Source: Actinomortierella ambigua (taxonomy: Eukaryota > Mortierellomycota > Mortierellomycetes > Mortierellales > Mortierellaceae). Taken from it: a DNA stretch of 21,610 nt. The position numbers and the translations under genes were made by a program. Position 1 is the first letter of the stretch; each line of letters begins with the position of its first letter. Under the pieces are notes generated by a model. It was not told where the DNA came from, made no database searches, and saw nothing but the letters and a program-made list of their open reading frames with translations. Where the stretch lies: NCBI GenBank assembly GCA_016098155.1, contig JAAAJB010000585.1:1-21610 (forward strand), in the 5' to 3' direction. Shown here in pieces: positions 8,903 to 19,612 of this stretch.

Positions 8903-11900
8903 TCACTGCATTACGTATCCTGCACCATCACTCCCTCCTTTGTCCAGTCCAACATGGTTCAGCACATCAAGCAGCTCGCTCCATTCTCGTAGTCGCTGTA
9001 AAGTCGCATCAAGACTCTTAGTACACGTCCTCCCCGGGAGGAACGCCGACCCAGCGGGCTCCTCCACCACAACTTCTGTCCGTCGTCGTCTCTGCACACC
9101 AGATCCACCTCCGTGGCCTTGCTTTTCATCCCCCTTAGAATCGCCACCTTCCTGATCCTGCTGTACTGCCATTTTAGATCCTTCAGTCGTCGACACTCCA
9201 GGTGACCCTCCGGCAGCAGCGGCGGTACTGGCGCCGGAGGCCTGGAGCTCGCTGCGGACAAGAACCCTGCCTTCGGCAATCTCGACATCCCAAACAATTT
9301 TCTCCGCGCGCGCAATAAACTTGCGCAGCTTGGCCAGCTCCCGCAGAACCTGGTCAATGTCCTGCAAGGCCGGTCGGAGATGGTCTGTCGATGGGACACC
9401 AAAGCATTGTGTGATCTCTCTCAGGAGGGCTTTGTGTTCTTGTAAGAGTTTGCTCGTCGCTTGGTCTAGTTTTTTTTTCGGAATAAACGGAATAGAAGAG
9501 ACTTTGTTAGCATCATGCCACCACTCGGATTTACTTGTTTCCCTCTACCTGTCGAGAGAGAGAGAGAGAAGCATGTCAAGCCTTACCGTGGCGAACTGTT
9601 CCATTGACTCCAGATACAGCTTGCGTGTTCATCGGAGCCATGTGGAGACTGTCTATTCCCTCTAAGAGTTCGTCCTTGGCGCCATCCACACTGAACTGGA
9701 GTTGATCGACCTTTTGCTCAATCGTCTCCAGGCGATTCACGACCGTCGAGTTGTGTAGAGAACTCTCTCGCTGCTGCTGTTGTTGTTGTTGCTGTTGCTT
9801 TGATTGAGCCGTCTTTGAAGCATCCACCAATCGTTGGACCTCCATCTCAAGACGCTGCTGCAGCATCTGATCCATCGCCGCAAGGTGATCCTGAAGAAGA
9901 TCCGTGGTCAGCATCAATGGCTCGCTAGCCGTCGTTGTCGGGGGAGGAGGAGGAGTAGAGTGATGCTTCAGTGCCTGCTGCTGCTTCTGCAGCTGTTGTT
10001 GCTGTTGAGCGATCTTTTCATTGGCAGTTTGAAGCTGACCCTGCAAGGCTTGCGTTTCGTTGGTAGCGGCGCGTGCCTCGCCCCTGGCAACTCTAGTGGC
10101 CTCGTTAGCCGATCGTATTTCATCCTTGGACACGCGGACCTGTTCCTTTAACCTGTCCTGCGTAATCTGGAGTTGCTCCTGTGTTCCAGAATGGCCAAAG
10201 GTGAAGGGGAATATCAGTATTTTTTTTTCTCTGCGTTCCATTTCATTCCATGCACCATTCTTTCCAAGGCTCCTCACCCTGAGTGCTCGAATTTCCTCCG
10301 CTTGGGCTGCCTGTATCCGCTCATCCTCGGAATTCCGGCCGCCGCTACCTTGGCCGTTGTCATCATCATCATCAGTGTCGTCATCATTGTCGCTGTCTTT
10401 TCCCTTTTGGTTAGCGATGATCTTATTGGTCATATCATGGATCAGTCCATCGTACACGTTACTGAGCTTCTTGAAGAGCCCTATCAGATCGCACATGCCT
10501 CCCCTCTCCATTTGTTCTGCATCAAACGAGGTGAGAGCAGTGTCGAGCGACTTTGTCAGTTTCAGACTGTGTCGTTTGAGTAGCTCTCGAAGCTCCCTGA
10601 CAGACTCTTGTGCCATCTAGTAGAAAATTTCAACAACAAAATAAGAAAGGGTCGTTTCAATTCGATGAATTTTTTTTTGTTTCTGTTGCTGAAAGAAGGG
10701 TAGAAATGTCCACAAGAGGGGGGGGGGGAAGAGAACGATAAAAAAAGAAAAACACAATACCTGGTTACCACTGGGAGGAGCCGGGATGGTCGCAACAGGT
10801 TTCTTCACAGACGAAGGATCCTGAGCCCCCTGGGATGGCTTTGGAGTGACGCGTGAGAATCGGCCGGCCATGAGGATGGAAGGTTGATTGACAGATGTCG
10901 TCGGACTAACCGCCCTGGGGGTAGTTGACGGACTCTCTTGTGTGAGCGTGTTGACCGCGGAGGCACCCAATTTGGCGGAGGGTCCCACGCCTCGCTCGGA
11001 GCTGGAGGGCGTCTGAAGGGCCAGTGTCGGTACTGGTATGACTGGGGGTAGTGGTGCCTGTGCTTGTGCAGCTGATGTGGACGCTGATGCCGATGCCGAT
11101 GCCGATGTGGACGCGGGAGTTGTCGAGGGTGGTGTGGCCGAAGCTGGAGGCGTGGTGGTTGGCTTTGGGTCTTCATCCTCCAAAGGCAATTGGATCCTTC
11201 GCTCGCCTTGCTTTGGTCTAGCGAGACTCGACTTTAGCGCAGGTCGGGGAATCTGCTTTGGACTGGTCTTTTCAGGCACGACAACCGCTGGTACCACTTC
11301 TGGCTCTGGATTGGAAGGCTTTGCTAGAAGGACATTGGAGGAGAGGGAGAGAGAGAAACATCAGTAAGGAGAACACAAAAGGTGAAAGAGACGTTAGAGT
11401 GCAGAGTGAGAGTTTTACCTGAAGCATAGTGCTCTCTGGTGACGGTGCTATGTCCGCTTGATGCCTTGGAGTGCCTCCTGTGCATCCTTGGCAGGGGCAA
11501 CGTCTGATTGTTCCTTGCCACGTGCTGTTGCACGCCTTCATACTCATCCTCATGGTCTTCGTTCTCTGAGTGCAAGTCATTCTGGTGAGGGATCGAGCCG
11601 TGCCACTGCTCGTGGGCTCCGTGGTTATTGTCCATATAGTAGTGCGCAAAGGCTGAAAAAAAAGTGACAAACGCAAGGCCAGCACGGTAAGCAAGGTGAA
11701 GTTGGCATGAGCACCCTTTTTTTTTCCCTTCGTCATCGTCTCCTTCTACTTCTTCTCCTATATTTACCAGCTTCATCCTGCTGACGATGCCCAAATCTCG
11801 ACGCAGCTCCACCGCTGAGTCTGGAGGGCTGTCTTAACAAACGTGAAGGACGACCATCGATAATATCGGCGATCAGATCCGCACGGTCGCCAAAGATCAT

Positions 11901-12071
11901 GTCGTCGTTGTTATCGTCGTCTTCGCTGGGCCCCCAGACACCGTCAAAGGCGATGTCGTCGCGAGTGACACTGGGGTGGTCCAATGAACGCTGGGATGCA
12001 CCATGTAGGTTGTAGTCATCAGAGAATGAACGCGAGTCATAGCCCTCTGCCGCGTTCCACTGCGATGCCAT
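8903..12071 (-). CDS. Coiled-coil, low-complexity protein of unknown function (864 aa)
   Basis: Exons (minus strand): 12071-11768, 11652-11419, 11323-10761, 10616-10278, 10178-9587, 9465-8903. The five introns are 115, 95, 144, 99 and 121 bp and all phases match. No family is recognised. Order of features: N-terminal acidic/Ser region (MASQWNAAEGYDSRSF, EDDDNNDDMIFGDRADLIADII); a His/Glu-rich linker; a Pro/Thr/Ser-rich region (about residues 180-367) with an Ser-Ala repeat at about 11070-11110; an amphipathic helix block from residue 368 (ESVRELRELLKRHSLKLTKS); an Asp run (about 440-460, DDDTDDDDD); a long coiled coil from about 481 (ALREQLQITQDRLKEQ) with Gln runs including QQQQQQQQQQ; and a second helical block from about 678 (SKLLQEHKALLREITQCFG, ELAKLRKFIARAEKI). 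A basic QRRRRTE lies near the C-terminus. The architecture resembles cytoskeletal, spindle-pole or transport scaffold proteins, but that is only an inference. Its start is 331 bp from the divergent Acl4-like gene. Confidence 0.85.
9769..9798 (-). repeat. CAG/CAA repeat encoding poly-Gln
   Basis: The plus strand reads as CTG/TTG triplets; on the coding strand this is a run of ten Gln codons with mixed CAG and CAA. It lies in the coiled-coil protein, between its two C-terminal helical blocks. Confidence 0.65.
11069..11110 (-). repeat. Ser-Ala coding microsatellite (GCATCG-type hexamers)
   Basis: On the plus strand this reads as repeats of GATGCC/GATGTGGAC; on the coding (minus) strand it gives alternating Ser/Ala/Thr codons in the 864-aa coiled-coil protein. 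Such in-frame hexamers can vary in length without breaking the gene. Confidence 0.6.
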
Positions 12072-12402
12072 TGAAAGAAGTCGCGTCGCTTCAAAAAAAA
12101 AAAAAGGGTGTGTGCCTTTCTCCCTGTCGCCTCTCAGTCCTCCTTTCTTGCAGGTTGTTGCAGGGAACAGTCACGCTTGGAGATTTTTTTGTTTTCTTGA
12201 CCACATTTTTTTTTCCCCTTCTTCTTCAGCGGCTCCTCCAACTCCACTGCTGTCCCTTCCTCTCAGCTCATCGCCTTGGTTCAGCATCTCTGGCATTGCA
12301 TCCCTCTTCCCGCTCCCACTCGCCAACACCACAAAGGTCACCAACCAAAACACCTCCAGGAAACTCTCCGCTGCGTACACTTACAAGCAGAAGGGAAAAA
12401 AA
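12072..12402. promoter_or_regulatory. Bidirectional promoter region (coiled-coil gene / Acl4-like gene)
   Basis: 331 bp separate the two divergent start codons. The plus strand is strongly pyrimidine-rich (CTCC, CTTCTTC, T8-T9 runs), ending in AAGGGAAAAAAA immediately before the Acl4 ATG. This is a normal fungal A-rich start context. No TATA box or clear factor site was identified. Confidence 0.45.
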
Positions 12403-13918
12403 ATGAGTGCCAACGGCCCTTCTTATACCGTCAGCGACCTGCTGGTCCAAGCCCAACATGCCATCGACTCGTTCGAGTTTGAGCTTGCCCAGCAGTTTGC
12501 TGAGCGCGCCCTGTCCATGGAGCCCAACAACGTGGATGCTTTGGAGACTGCTGGAGCGATCGAACTCGAGCTGGGGTTGTATGACGAGGCACAGGATGTA
12601 CGTTGTTGCTGTTGTTGTTGTTTATTATTATTTTTTTCTTACGAGGAACCCATGGATGAATGCAGCCCACTCGCTTTCAAACTTTTGTAAATCTCTTTGA
12701 TCGATAGGTTTACTCATCCTTTCTTTACCTTTCTTTGTTTCTTTGATGGACAACAAAACACCAAAAAAACACAACCCGCCTCCCCCATACAAAACAGCAC
12801 TTTCTCAAATGTGTCCAGATCCAACCAGACACCGGCTTCTCCAAGTACATGTACCTGGGCCAGATGTCGGAACAGCTCGAGGCGATCCAGTACTTTCAAC
12901 GCGGCGTGGACCTGATGATGGCCGAGCGACAAGCCATGACGCCCGATCTGACCACCGGTAGCGAGTACTGGCTTCTGTCCAACAAGATCTCGACCGCGCT
13001 CTGCTCCATGACGGACATCTACCTCACCGACTGCTGCTTCGAGCCCGATGCCGAACAAAAATGCGAACAGTACCTCGGCCAAGCTCTCCAGATCGAACCC
13101 GTCACGCCCGAGGTCTACCAGACCCTGGCCTCCGTCCGCCTCTCCCAGCAGCGTCTGGAGGATGCCAAGCTGGCCCTTGCTCAAGGATTGGGAATTTGGC
13201 TCAGTGCTGATCGTAAGTCCCTCTCTTTCTCTTTCTCTTTCTCTTCTCTTCTTTCTTTCTTTACCTATTTCGCCTTTGCAACACTTGGTTCTCACCAGTT
13301 TCTTTCCTCTTTTATATGTTTTATAACTGTTACATCTCTAATGTGACCAAATAGCCGACGATGAGTTCAACCTGATCCCGGAATACGAGACACGACTGGC
13401 GCTGGTCAAGCTGTTGCTGGAGACGGCCATGTACGACGAGGCCTTTACAGTGCTGAACGGCTTGATCGAGGAAAACGACCAGGTGCCGGACACATTATAC
13501 CTGTTTGGCTGGGCAAACTACATCTGTGCCGAGGAGATGAACGACACCGACTCCAGTGCCGTCGAGCAGCGGAACGAGCAGCTGGAGAATGCCCGTGAGG
13601 CTCTGAATGCTTGTGTGAAGGTAACAAGAAAGGAAGCAGGGAATGCAAACCGTTTTCGAAACGTTGCTGATGTCTATAGAATGGATTTCTGACCTTTCCT
13701 CTCTGTCTCTCTCTCTCTCTTTTTTTTTCTTACATCCCCCTTCATAGTTGTGGCATATGACTGGATCAACAGACAAACCTCTTTTGCAACATACCCAGGA
13801 ATTGCTGTCCAATATCACCCAGGTTCTGGGGCCAGAGGTGGAAAGCAAGGAAGACGCAGAGGAGGACATGGATGGAGGCGACATTGAGTACGAGGACGAG
13901 GACGAGGAGATGCAATAA
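12403..13918 (+). CDS. ACL4: Acl4-like TPR chaperone of ribosomal protein uL4 (Rpl4)
   Basis: Exons: 12403-12597, 12819-13212, 13355-13620, 13748-13918. Introns are 221, 142 and 127 bp with GTACGT, GTAAGT and GTAACA donors. The product is 341 aa, close to the yeast Acl4 size. It opens with a TPR motif (LLVQAQHAIDSFEFELAQQF, then AERALSMEPNNVDALETAGA), followed by further TPR helices: YFQRGVDLMMAER, CEQYLGQALQIEPVTPEVYQ, TLASVRLSQQRLEDAKLALA, and LLLETAMYDEAFTVLNGLIE with LYLFGWANY. It ends in an acidic tail (EEDMDGGDIEYEDEDEEMQ), common in chaperones of basic ribosomal proteins. Acl4 binds nascent Rpl4 and escorts it to the nucleus for assembly into pre-60S particles. The gene is convergent with the SMARCD-type gene. 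The overall TPR pattern and acidic tail support the call; another TPR protein is a less likely alternative. Confidence 0.85.
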
Positions 13919-14202
13919 CTATCTAAACAGACGCCCAATACACTTACATACAACCCCCCCCCTGCATTCTCTTGTTTCTCGCAAAAATCATATTCATTTC
14001 ATTCTCACAGACAAAATGCGGTGTATTACTTTGATCGAGTTGTAAAACATACAGAGAAAGAACAAAAGGGAAGAGGGAGAGGCTAAAAGAGACATTAGAA
14101 CAAGGGCAGTTCAGGTAGGTATTGAGGGAAAGGAGTGGAGTCAAAAAAAAATAAAAAAAAAGGTACGCTCTCTATTTTATCTCTTTTCTTTTCTTTTCTT
14201 TT
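13919..14202. other. Convergent 3' intergenic region
   Basis: 284 bp between the stops of the Acl4-like and SMARCD-type genes. It contains C8 (near 13954), A8-A9 runs and TTTTC repeats (14182-14201), which are probably 3' UTR and polyadenylation sequence of both genes. No gene was seen. Confidence 0.5.
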
Positions 14203-16130
14203 CTAATGACGCCCAGCCTGTCCAGCCTGCACGCCAGGTGCGCCGGGGACGCCCTGCAAGAGTTCCTGAAGTCTCTTTTGGTTCTTTGCAGTCATGTAAT
14301 GGAAGATGGCCTCGTTGACCCAGTCTTGGTTATAAAACTCGGAGCGACGCTGCTCCTCCAGGTTGGCACTCGAATCTCCCAAGATGACCTCCAGATCCCG
14401 ACTCTGACTGGCAATCCACCGGTCCAAAAAGTCTACGGGGTCGTTGGCGAACCGGAGCAGGAAATCCCGCTTGGTCTTGCAGTTGTGCATGTTTTGGATG
14501 TGTTGCATAATCGTCTCGTCCAGCGCTTGGATCTGGCGCGGCAGCGTGCTCGTCGTCGTCGTCGAGCTCAACGACGTCGCCGACAGCAACGACGAAATCT
14601 TTTGCTTGTACTGTGGATCGTCCACCTCCACATCCAGGTCGTAGCAGAACGGGTGCAGATTGTATGGCTTGTCCACTCGCACCGTGTACTCGAGCACCAC
14701 GGGATCAGGCGGTGACAGGAACCGACCAATCAGCTCTGGAAGTTGTGGGAATGCCACCTTGGCCGCTTGGAAGAGCTAAAAAAAAAAAAAAAAAAAAAAA
14801 GGTGTTGGAATAAGCATGCTTTGCTCTCTGACACGTCAACACCCAATCTTTCGATAACGATCCAATGCCTTTCACAACACATACAGCTGCCAGCTTTTGA
14901 TCGCAATTGATAAGCCGCTTGTCCTCTGCATCCTGCAGCTGATGGAACTTGATGTATTGCCAAAGGGCCAACATGATGCCCGGCCGGGTCTCGACATCGA
15001 GGGCGAGCACCTCGGCGAGTTCTGGGCTCAGCTTGAACCGCTCGGGAGTATGATCAATGTGTAGGATAATCTTGACCTTGACATTCTCATCGCCATGTCG
15101 CTTGATCTCAAATCCATCCACATCCACCTGGTTCGGCGACTTGTGCCACTCGACAAAGTTGCCGTTCGGATACAGATTCGAGTCTCGCTCCAGCTCAATC
15201 ATCACTGATCGGAAGAAACTCGAAAACTTTCGTGCATTCTGCTTGTTCTTGTACGATGTTTGGCTGGCCTCCTGTGGATGAGAGGGTTGAGGTGGAGGAA
15301 GGAATAAAAAAAAAGCACAAGCAGAAGGTGCAAAAGAATGAGTGCCAAGCCTGATGATCCACGACGTCTGTTTCTTGCTCCCCCCCTTTTTTTTTTTTTT
15401 TTTACTTTTGCATGTCCCTTCCTTTTCAACTAAAAGAGGAGTAGGAACATGTCAAGTCCAGTTACAGCATCCGCAATGACATACATCGACGAGTCGCCCT
15501 TCGATCTTGAGTGTCCAGGAAGGTGTTGCACCCTTGTCCAGTGCTGTCTCGTCTTCATCAACGTCTGGGACATCCTGATCGTGTGAGAGGTTGGAAATAA
15601 AGATTCGCAGTGTCCGCTTGGTCTATTTGTGTTTTTTTTTGGGACACGTCCAAAGAAGAGAGGACACACAATGCGTTAGTGTACAAAAACCACAAGTCTC
15701 CTCCATCCTCCCTTTGACTGCTGTTGCTAGTTATTTGTGGTCCTTTCAGCGGCTCCTTCCTTTACCTTGGCGGGCTTGGCCAAAGCCTCCTGTAAATCGA
15801 GACGTTTCCTCATGATGGTGGCATCCAGCTTCTTTTCGAAATCCACCAGCTCTGTGTACAACTTGGACTCGGGCACGATGGCCTCAATCTATTCATTTCG
15901 GTACGTCGAGGAGGTGCTCATGTCAGTTTTCCGTAGTTTGTTCTTTGGTTTTTGGTTTCTGTGTGTTGGTGCATGTAACAGGACGTGTGTCGCAAATGAA
16001 TGGGGCGAGAGCAGGAGCCTGGATGAAGGAAGGGACATGCCTTGGCGGAGATCTGGTTGTCATTAGGACGCTTCCTCTTTGCTTTTGCAAGGAGGCCAGG
16101 GTCTGGCACAGCAGGTCTCTTCAGGTCCAT
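14203..16130 (-). CDS. SNF12: SWI/SNF (RSC) complex subunit, SMARCD/Snf12/Rsc6 type, SWIB domain
   Basis: Exons (minus strand): 16130-16041, 15888-15766, 15622-15485, 15271-14885, 14775-14203. The product is 436 aa. Conserved blocks in family order: [15 protein letters not shown] / [34 protein letters not shown] (human [20 protein letters not shown]); [46 protein letters not shown] and [14 protein letters not shown]. The SWIB/MDM2 domain follows ([49 protein letters not shown]), then [10 protein letters not shown] and the C-terminal [20 protein letters not shown]. This subunit is a core member of SWI/SNF and RSC chromatin remodellers. Intron 1 (15889-16040) has a GC donor (AAG|GCATGT) and a normal AG acceptor. 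Introns of 143, 213 and 109 bp follow; the last carries an A23 run (plus strand 14778-14800) as its polypyrimidine tract. Compared with human SMARCD (about 515 aa) the N-terminal Pro-rich arm is short. An acceptor-like TTTTGCAG upstream of 16130 leaves room for an extra 5' exon. Confidence 0.94.
14778..14800. repeat. A23 homopolymer (intronic)
   Basis: On the minus strand this is the poly-T tract directly before the AG acceptor of the last intron of the SMARCD-type gene. Confidence 0.9.
15889..16040 (-). other. GC-AG intron
   Basis: Minus-strand intron starting GCATGT and ending GAATAG, with a CTGAC branch-like word about 40 nt before the acceptor. Only the GC donor keeps the frame and the conserved [19 protein letters not shown] join. 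The nearby GT three bases on shifts the frame. Confidence 0.75.
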
Positions 16131-16558
16131 GGATGCGTATTGGTGTATGAAAAGGGTTAGGGAGGGCGTTGCTGCAAAAGGGGGACGACCAGGGAAAATG
16201 GGGGCAAACTCAGATTGGCCCCCCCCCCCAACGAGGCCTAAGCCACATTCACATTCTGCACATTTTGAACGCGAAAATCAAAATGTGTGACCTACCGAGC
16301 GCCTATCTGGCAGACCCCCCATGTAAGTCAAAAACGCTTCCTGTTCATCGTTGTCCCCATTTTCATCACTTGAGAAAGCATGGGTATCCTCCTCGCCTCC
16401 CAACGGGACACGCACAGCGATATAGGCATGTCATCACTGACTTGGAAGTGTGGATGAAGTTTCATACGAGAAGGAACAGATTATTGAAGGCTTGATAAAA
16501 CTAACAACAAATGCATCCTAATTATTTCTAAATGTACTTTTTTTCTATCTTTGCTAGT
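16131..16558. other. Intergenic tract with one orphan coding-like segment
   Basis: Lies between the SMARCD start and the DCAF12 stop. It contains a C10 run (about 16220) and, on the minus strand at 16430-16296, a 45-codon stretch that reads as protein and ends at a donor-like TCG|GTAGGT (separate entry). No full gene was seen. Confidence 0.5.
16296..16430 (-). other. Orphan exon-like segment, 45 codons
   Basis: On the minus strand the frame reads IAVRVPLGGEEDTHAFSSDE and continues through an acidic NGDNDEQEAFLTYMGGLPDRRS up to GTAGGT. A TGA closes it upstream and no acceptor was found between that TGA and the coding-like part. It could be a relic, or an alternative 5' exon of the SMARCD-type gene: splicing from TCGGTAG|GT to the TTTTGCAG acceptor upstream of 16130 keeps phase. 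Confidence 0.25.
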
Positions 16559-19500
16559 TCAGCTCCACAGCGCCGCATACGATCCGCACAGGCCAAGTTG
16601 CAGCGGTCCTCCTGCTGTAAAGAGCCTCGTACCGGTGTCATCATACTCCATCGCATAGATGGCATTCCGGACCGGAAGGCCTGCCATTCCCCCTGCCATG
16701 GCCGTCTCGCGATTCTAAATTTGAATGGTTGAAAAAAAAAAAAAAGATATGGGTTAGTTAAAACGAAATTTCTTGTTGATTATTATTCAACTGTCCCAAA
16801 AAAAAAAGAGGCCTCCTTACCAGCCATCCAGAGCCAATGTCTCGATATCGCTTATTACTCGCGCCTTGATCGAATCCATCGAGGTACCGCTGCGCCCGCA
16901 GGTCATAGAACCCCAGGCGACCATAGCCACCACCGGTGGTCACGATATGGCTCTTAAAGTCGAGCGACCGCACCCCCCACCCTTCATCACACGAGTCCAT
17001 CACATGCACCACACTCGCCGTCCGTGGATCGAGGATCGAGATGTGCGCCTGCGATCCAACTGCGTATAGATTCGCATACGGGTTGACCGACAGACACACT
17101 GCCTCTGAATAATGCACCAGTTTGACCTTTGACACGCTCTGATAAGACTCGCGATCCCAGAGCTTGACAAAGCCATCAGTGTTCAACGTCATGAGTTGCT
17201 ATGTCAAAAGAAGAAGAAAAAAAGAGATAGGGGTAGGGGCGGGTGAGGGGAGAGAAGGGTTTAGTGTCATGTCAATGCACACATCGTTTGAATTTGGCCC
17301 AAAAAAACAAAGGGGAGGTGAAAGACAAACGAAGGGGGAAGGGACGGGTTGTTGAAGTAGGAGAGGAAAGAAGGGGGGGGTAGATGGGGTGGGCTAGTTG
17401 AAAAGAAACTGTTTGCTGGTTGTTGCTGTTGCTGGTTGTTGTTCTTACCTCACTCCGTCGATTGTAGGCGAGATCGCGCACCTTGACTTTCTCTTCCTCC
17501 CGCGTGAGAACGTCTTGCCAGACATTGATGGGTTGCAAGAACGATGGCAGTTGCGTGAGGGGCTCCGACTCGAGCGACCACACCCGCAGCGACCCGTCCC
17601 GCGATGCCGAGACCAATGAAGTATCAGACACCCATCGCAATGAGAACACGAGATCCGTGTGTCCCTAAGTTGCACAAAAGATGGAAAAGGGGGGGGGGAG
17701 GAAGGAGGCGCCGAAAGAATTAGTGTAAACCCTTTTTTTGGGGGGGGGGGTCTGATCTACCTCCTCCTGTCAGACTTTTACGATGGTCAGGTCAACTCAC
17801 ATGCAACAAGCCAATAGGCTCAAACTCGGGAAGATTGTAGATGGCGATGAAGTATGGGTCGCCTGCTCCGATAGCGACCATGGTTCTCGACGGGTTAATG
17901 ACAATCGATCGGATTCCTCCCGACATGGAATTCACATGCTGTTGTGAATAATGATCGACGCCCTGCTGGCCAGTAGCCCCTGCACTGGTGCTGGAGGTAG
18001 TGCTGGTGTTATTGGTCGCATCGACGCCGCGGGTGCCGTGAAGGGCATGGTGGTTGTTATACGTTGCCTGGATGGCAAGCGACGACAAGTTGTTGGCAAG
18101 ATCGACCGATCCCATACCGGAAGGTGTGGAAGACCGCCGACCAGGACCAAAAAGCCGCAGTCCGAAATTCGAGGTGACACGCTCAAGACTGCCGCCTCCA
18201 GTCGTGCCTTGCACACCAGAAGAGGCTCGTGAAAGGATTGACGAGTAGGACAATGGCTGTTGCGGATAATTTGCTGCACCGCTAACCTCCGATCTGTGTG
18301 CGCCTGAGCCGCTGATGGGCTTCTTGGACCCCTGGCGCTCATGCTCCCTCAGATGGCTCTGGACCTCGCTTGCGGTCCATGTCAAACTTTCTCCCAGCTG
18401 CCCGAGCATCACTCGTCGATTGGTTCTCGTGTTCAGATGCATCAGCTACCCAATGGACAAGTTGAAATACGTGTGAGTAAAAAGAGAAGACAGAAACAGT
18501 AGACAAAACCCACATTCATCCCCTATTTTTTTTTTCTACGTTTCAGAGGCATTGGAGACAGAGAGTGGGAGATAGAGAGATGGAGTCCTTACTTGATTGC
18601 ACTTTGTTCCCAAAAGAATATCTTCGTCCGTGAGCCAAGTCAGAGCAAACACCTTGTCATAGCCTTCCAGAGTGTACTCGCGTTCCCTCATGATGAGTGG
18701 CAGCCGTCGACTAGCGAGCTCCGAGACATGGACAGGCGATATCCGACCATACTCAGATACACTCGACTCGCCTTCAGAGTCGGAAGAAGACGAAATGCTG
18801 TGGACCGATGCCACCGATGACACGTACACATATCCGGATCTGGACGACTTTGATAGCGAAGATGAGGAGGAAGAGGATGAAATAGAAGAGAAGCGTAGTC
18901 CGTCCATCTTGTAGGCGGCGGAGAGCGATGGGGACGACATTCTTCGAGGACCCAGCGATGGATCTGTTGGAGTTGAGGCGGAGTGCGTGAGGGACGAAGA
19001 ACAAGAGGCAGACGAAGAAATCACGCCACAACCACCACATGAAGGGGCAGCTGAGTTATTCAATCCCATGGCTTGGCCCATCATTATTATACCTTTGGAA
19101 ACAGTAGATGACGGGCGGGAAGATTGGGTGACATGTTGTTGTTGTTGTTGATGTTGAGGGTAAGGATGGGATGTTGGACGGCCAGGGGCTGAATGAGGGG
19201 GGGCAGGATAAGAAGTTGTGAAGGAAGAGGACAAAACGGAAGGGGCGGAAGAACGGGGACGCAAGGTTCGTGAGGGTGGCGGAAACGATGGCACACAAGA
19301 GGGTTGTGTGGACGACGGCGTGGAGCGCGCGTTTGGCGGTGCGTCGGAGGAATCGCTAGCGATCAAAGGCAAATGGTGATCCGAAAGTGGGCGCGGATGC
19401 ACCTCGTACCGGATGCATTGACCAGTCAGTGGATGCTCGTCCCGCTGGTGAGGGCTGGCCCCGATTCTACTGTTGGTTCCATAACGAATCTGTTGCTGCC

Positions 19501-19612
19501 TCGTCTGGTATTGTCGCTTTCGGAGAGGGCCAAGGACAGAGCTTCTTCGGGTGGTAGGTGCCGCTGGAGTGAAGCTGTATGGTACGTAGAGGTTGGTTGG
19601 TTGCATGGCCAT
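16559..19612 (-). CDS. DCAF12: DCAF12-like WD40 protein (CUL4-DDB1 substrate receptor)
   Basis: Exons (minus strand): 19612-18593, 18445-17801, 17664-17449, 17198-16821, 16714-16559. Introns are 147, 136, 250 and 106 bp, all phase 0. The product is 804 aa, against about 453 in human. Family landmarks in order: REREYTLEGYDKVFALTWL with LLGTKCNQ; IRSIVINPSRTMVAIGAGDP with FIAIYNLPEFEPIG; GHTDLVFSLRWVSDT with SASRDGSLRVWSLE; KVRDLAYN; MTLNTDGFVKLWD; YAVGSQAHISILDPRTA; TTGGGYGRLGFYDLRAQRYL; GSGWLN; and the C-terminal LFTAGGPLQLGLCGSYAALWS. Human DCAF12 uses this propeller to bring proteins with C-terminal acidic degrons to CUL4-DDB1. The first 310 or so residues are a Ser/Pro/Gln-rich extension with a poly-Ser stretch. 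Residues about 365-500 form a low-complexity insertion between the first and second blades. The start was taken at MAMQPTNLY; the frame is open further up to 20071. Confidence 0.92.

Noticed and set aside
18672..18914. Plus-strand acidic frame (DLDDFDSEDEEEEDEIEE)
   Set aside because: It is the complement of the poly-Ser region of the DCAF12-like exon 1, a shadow of TCC/TCT/TCA codons.
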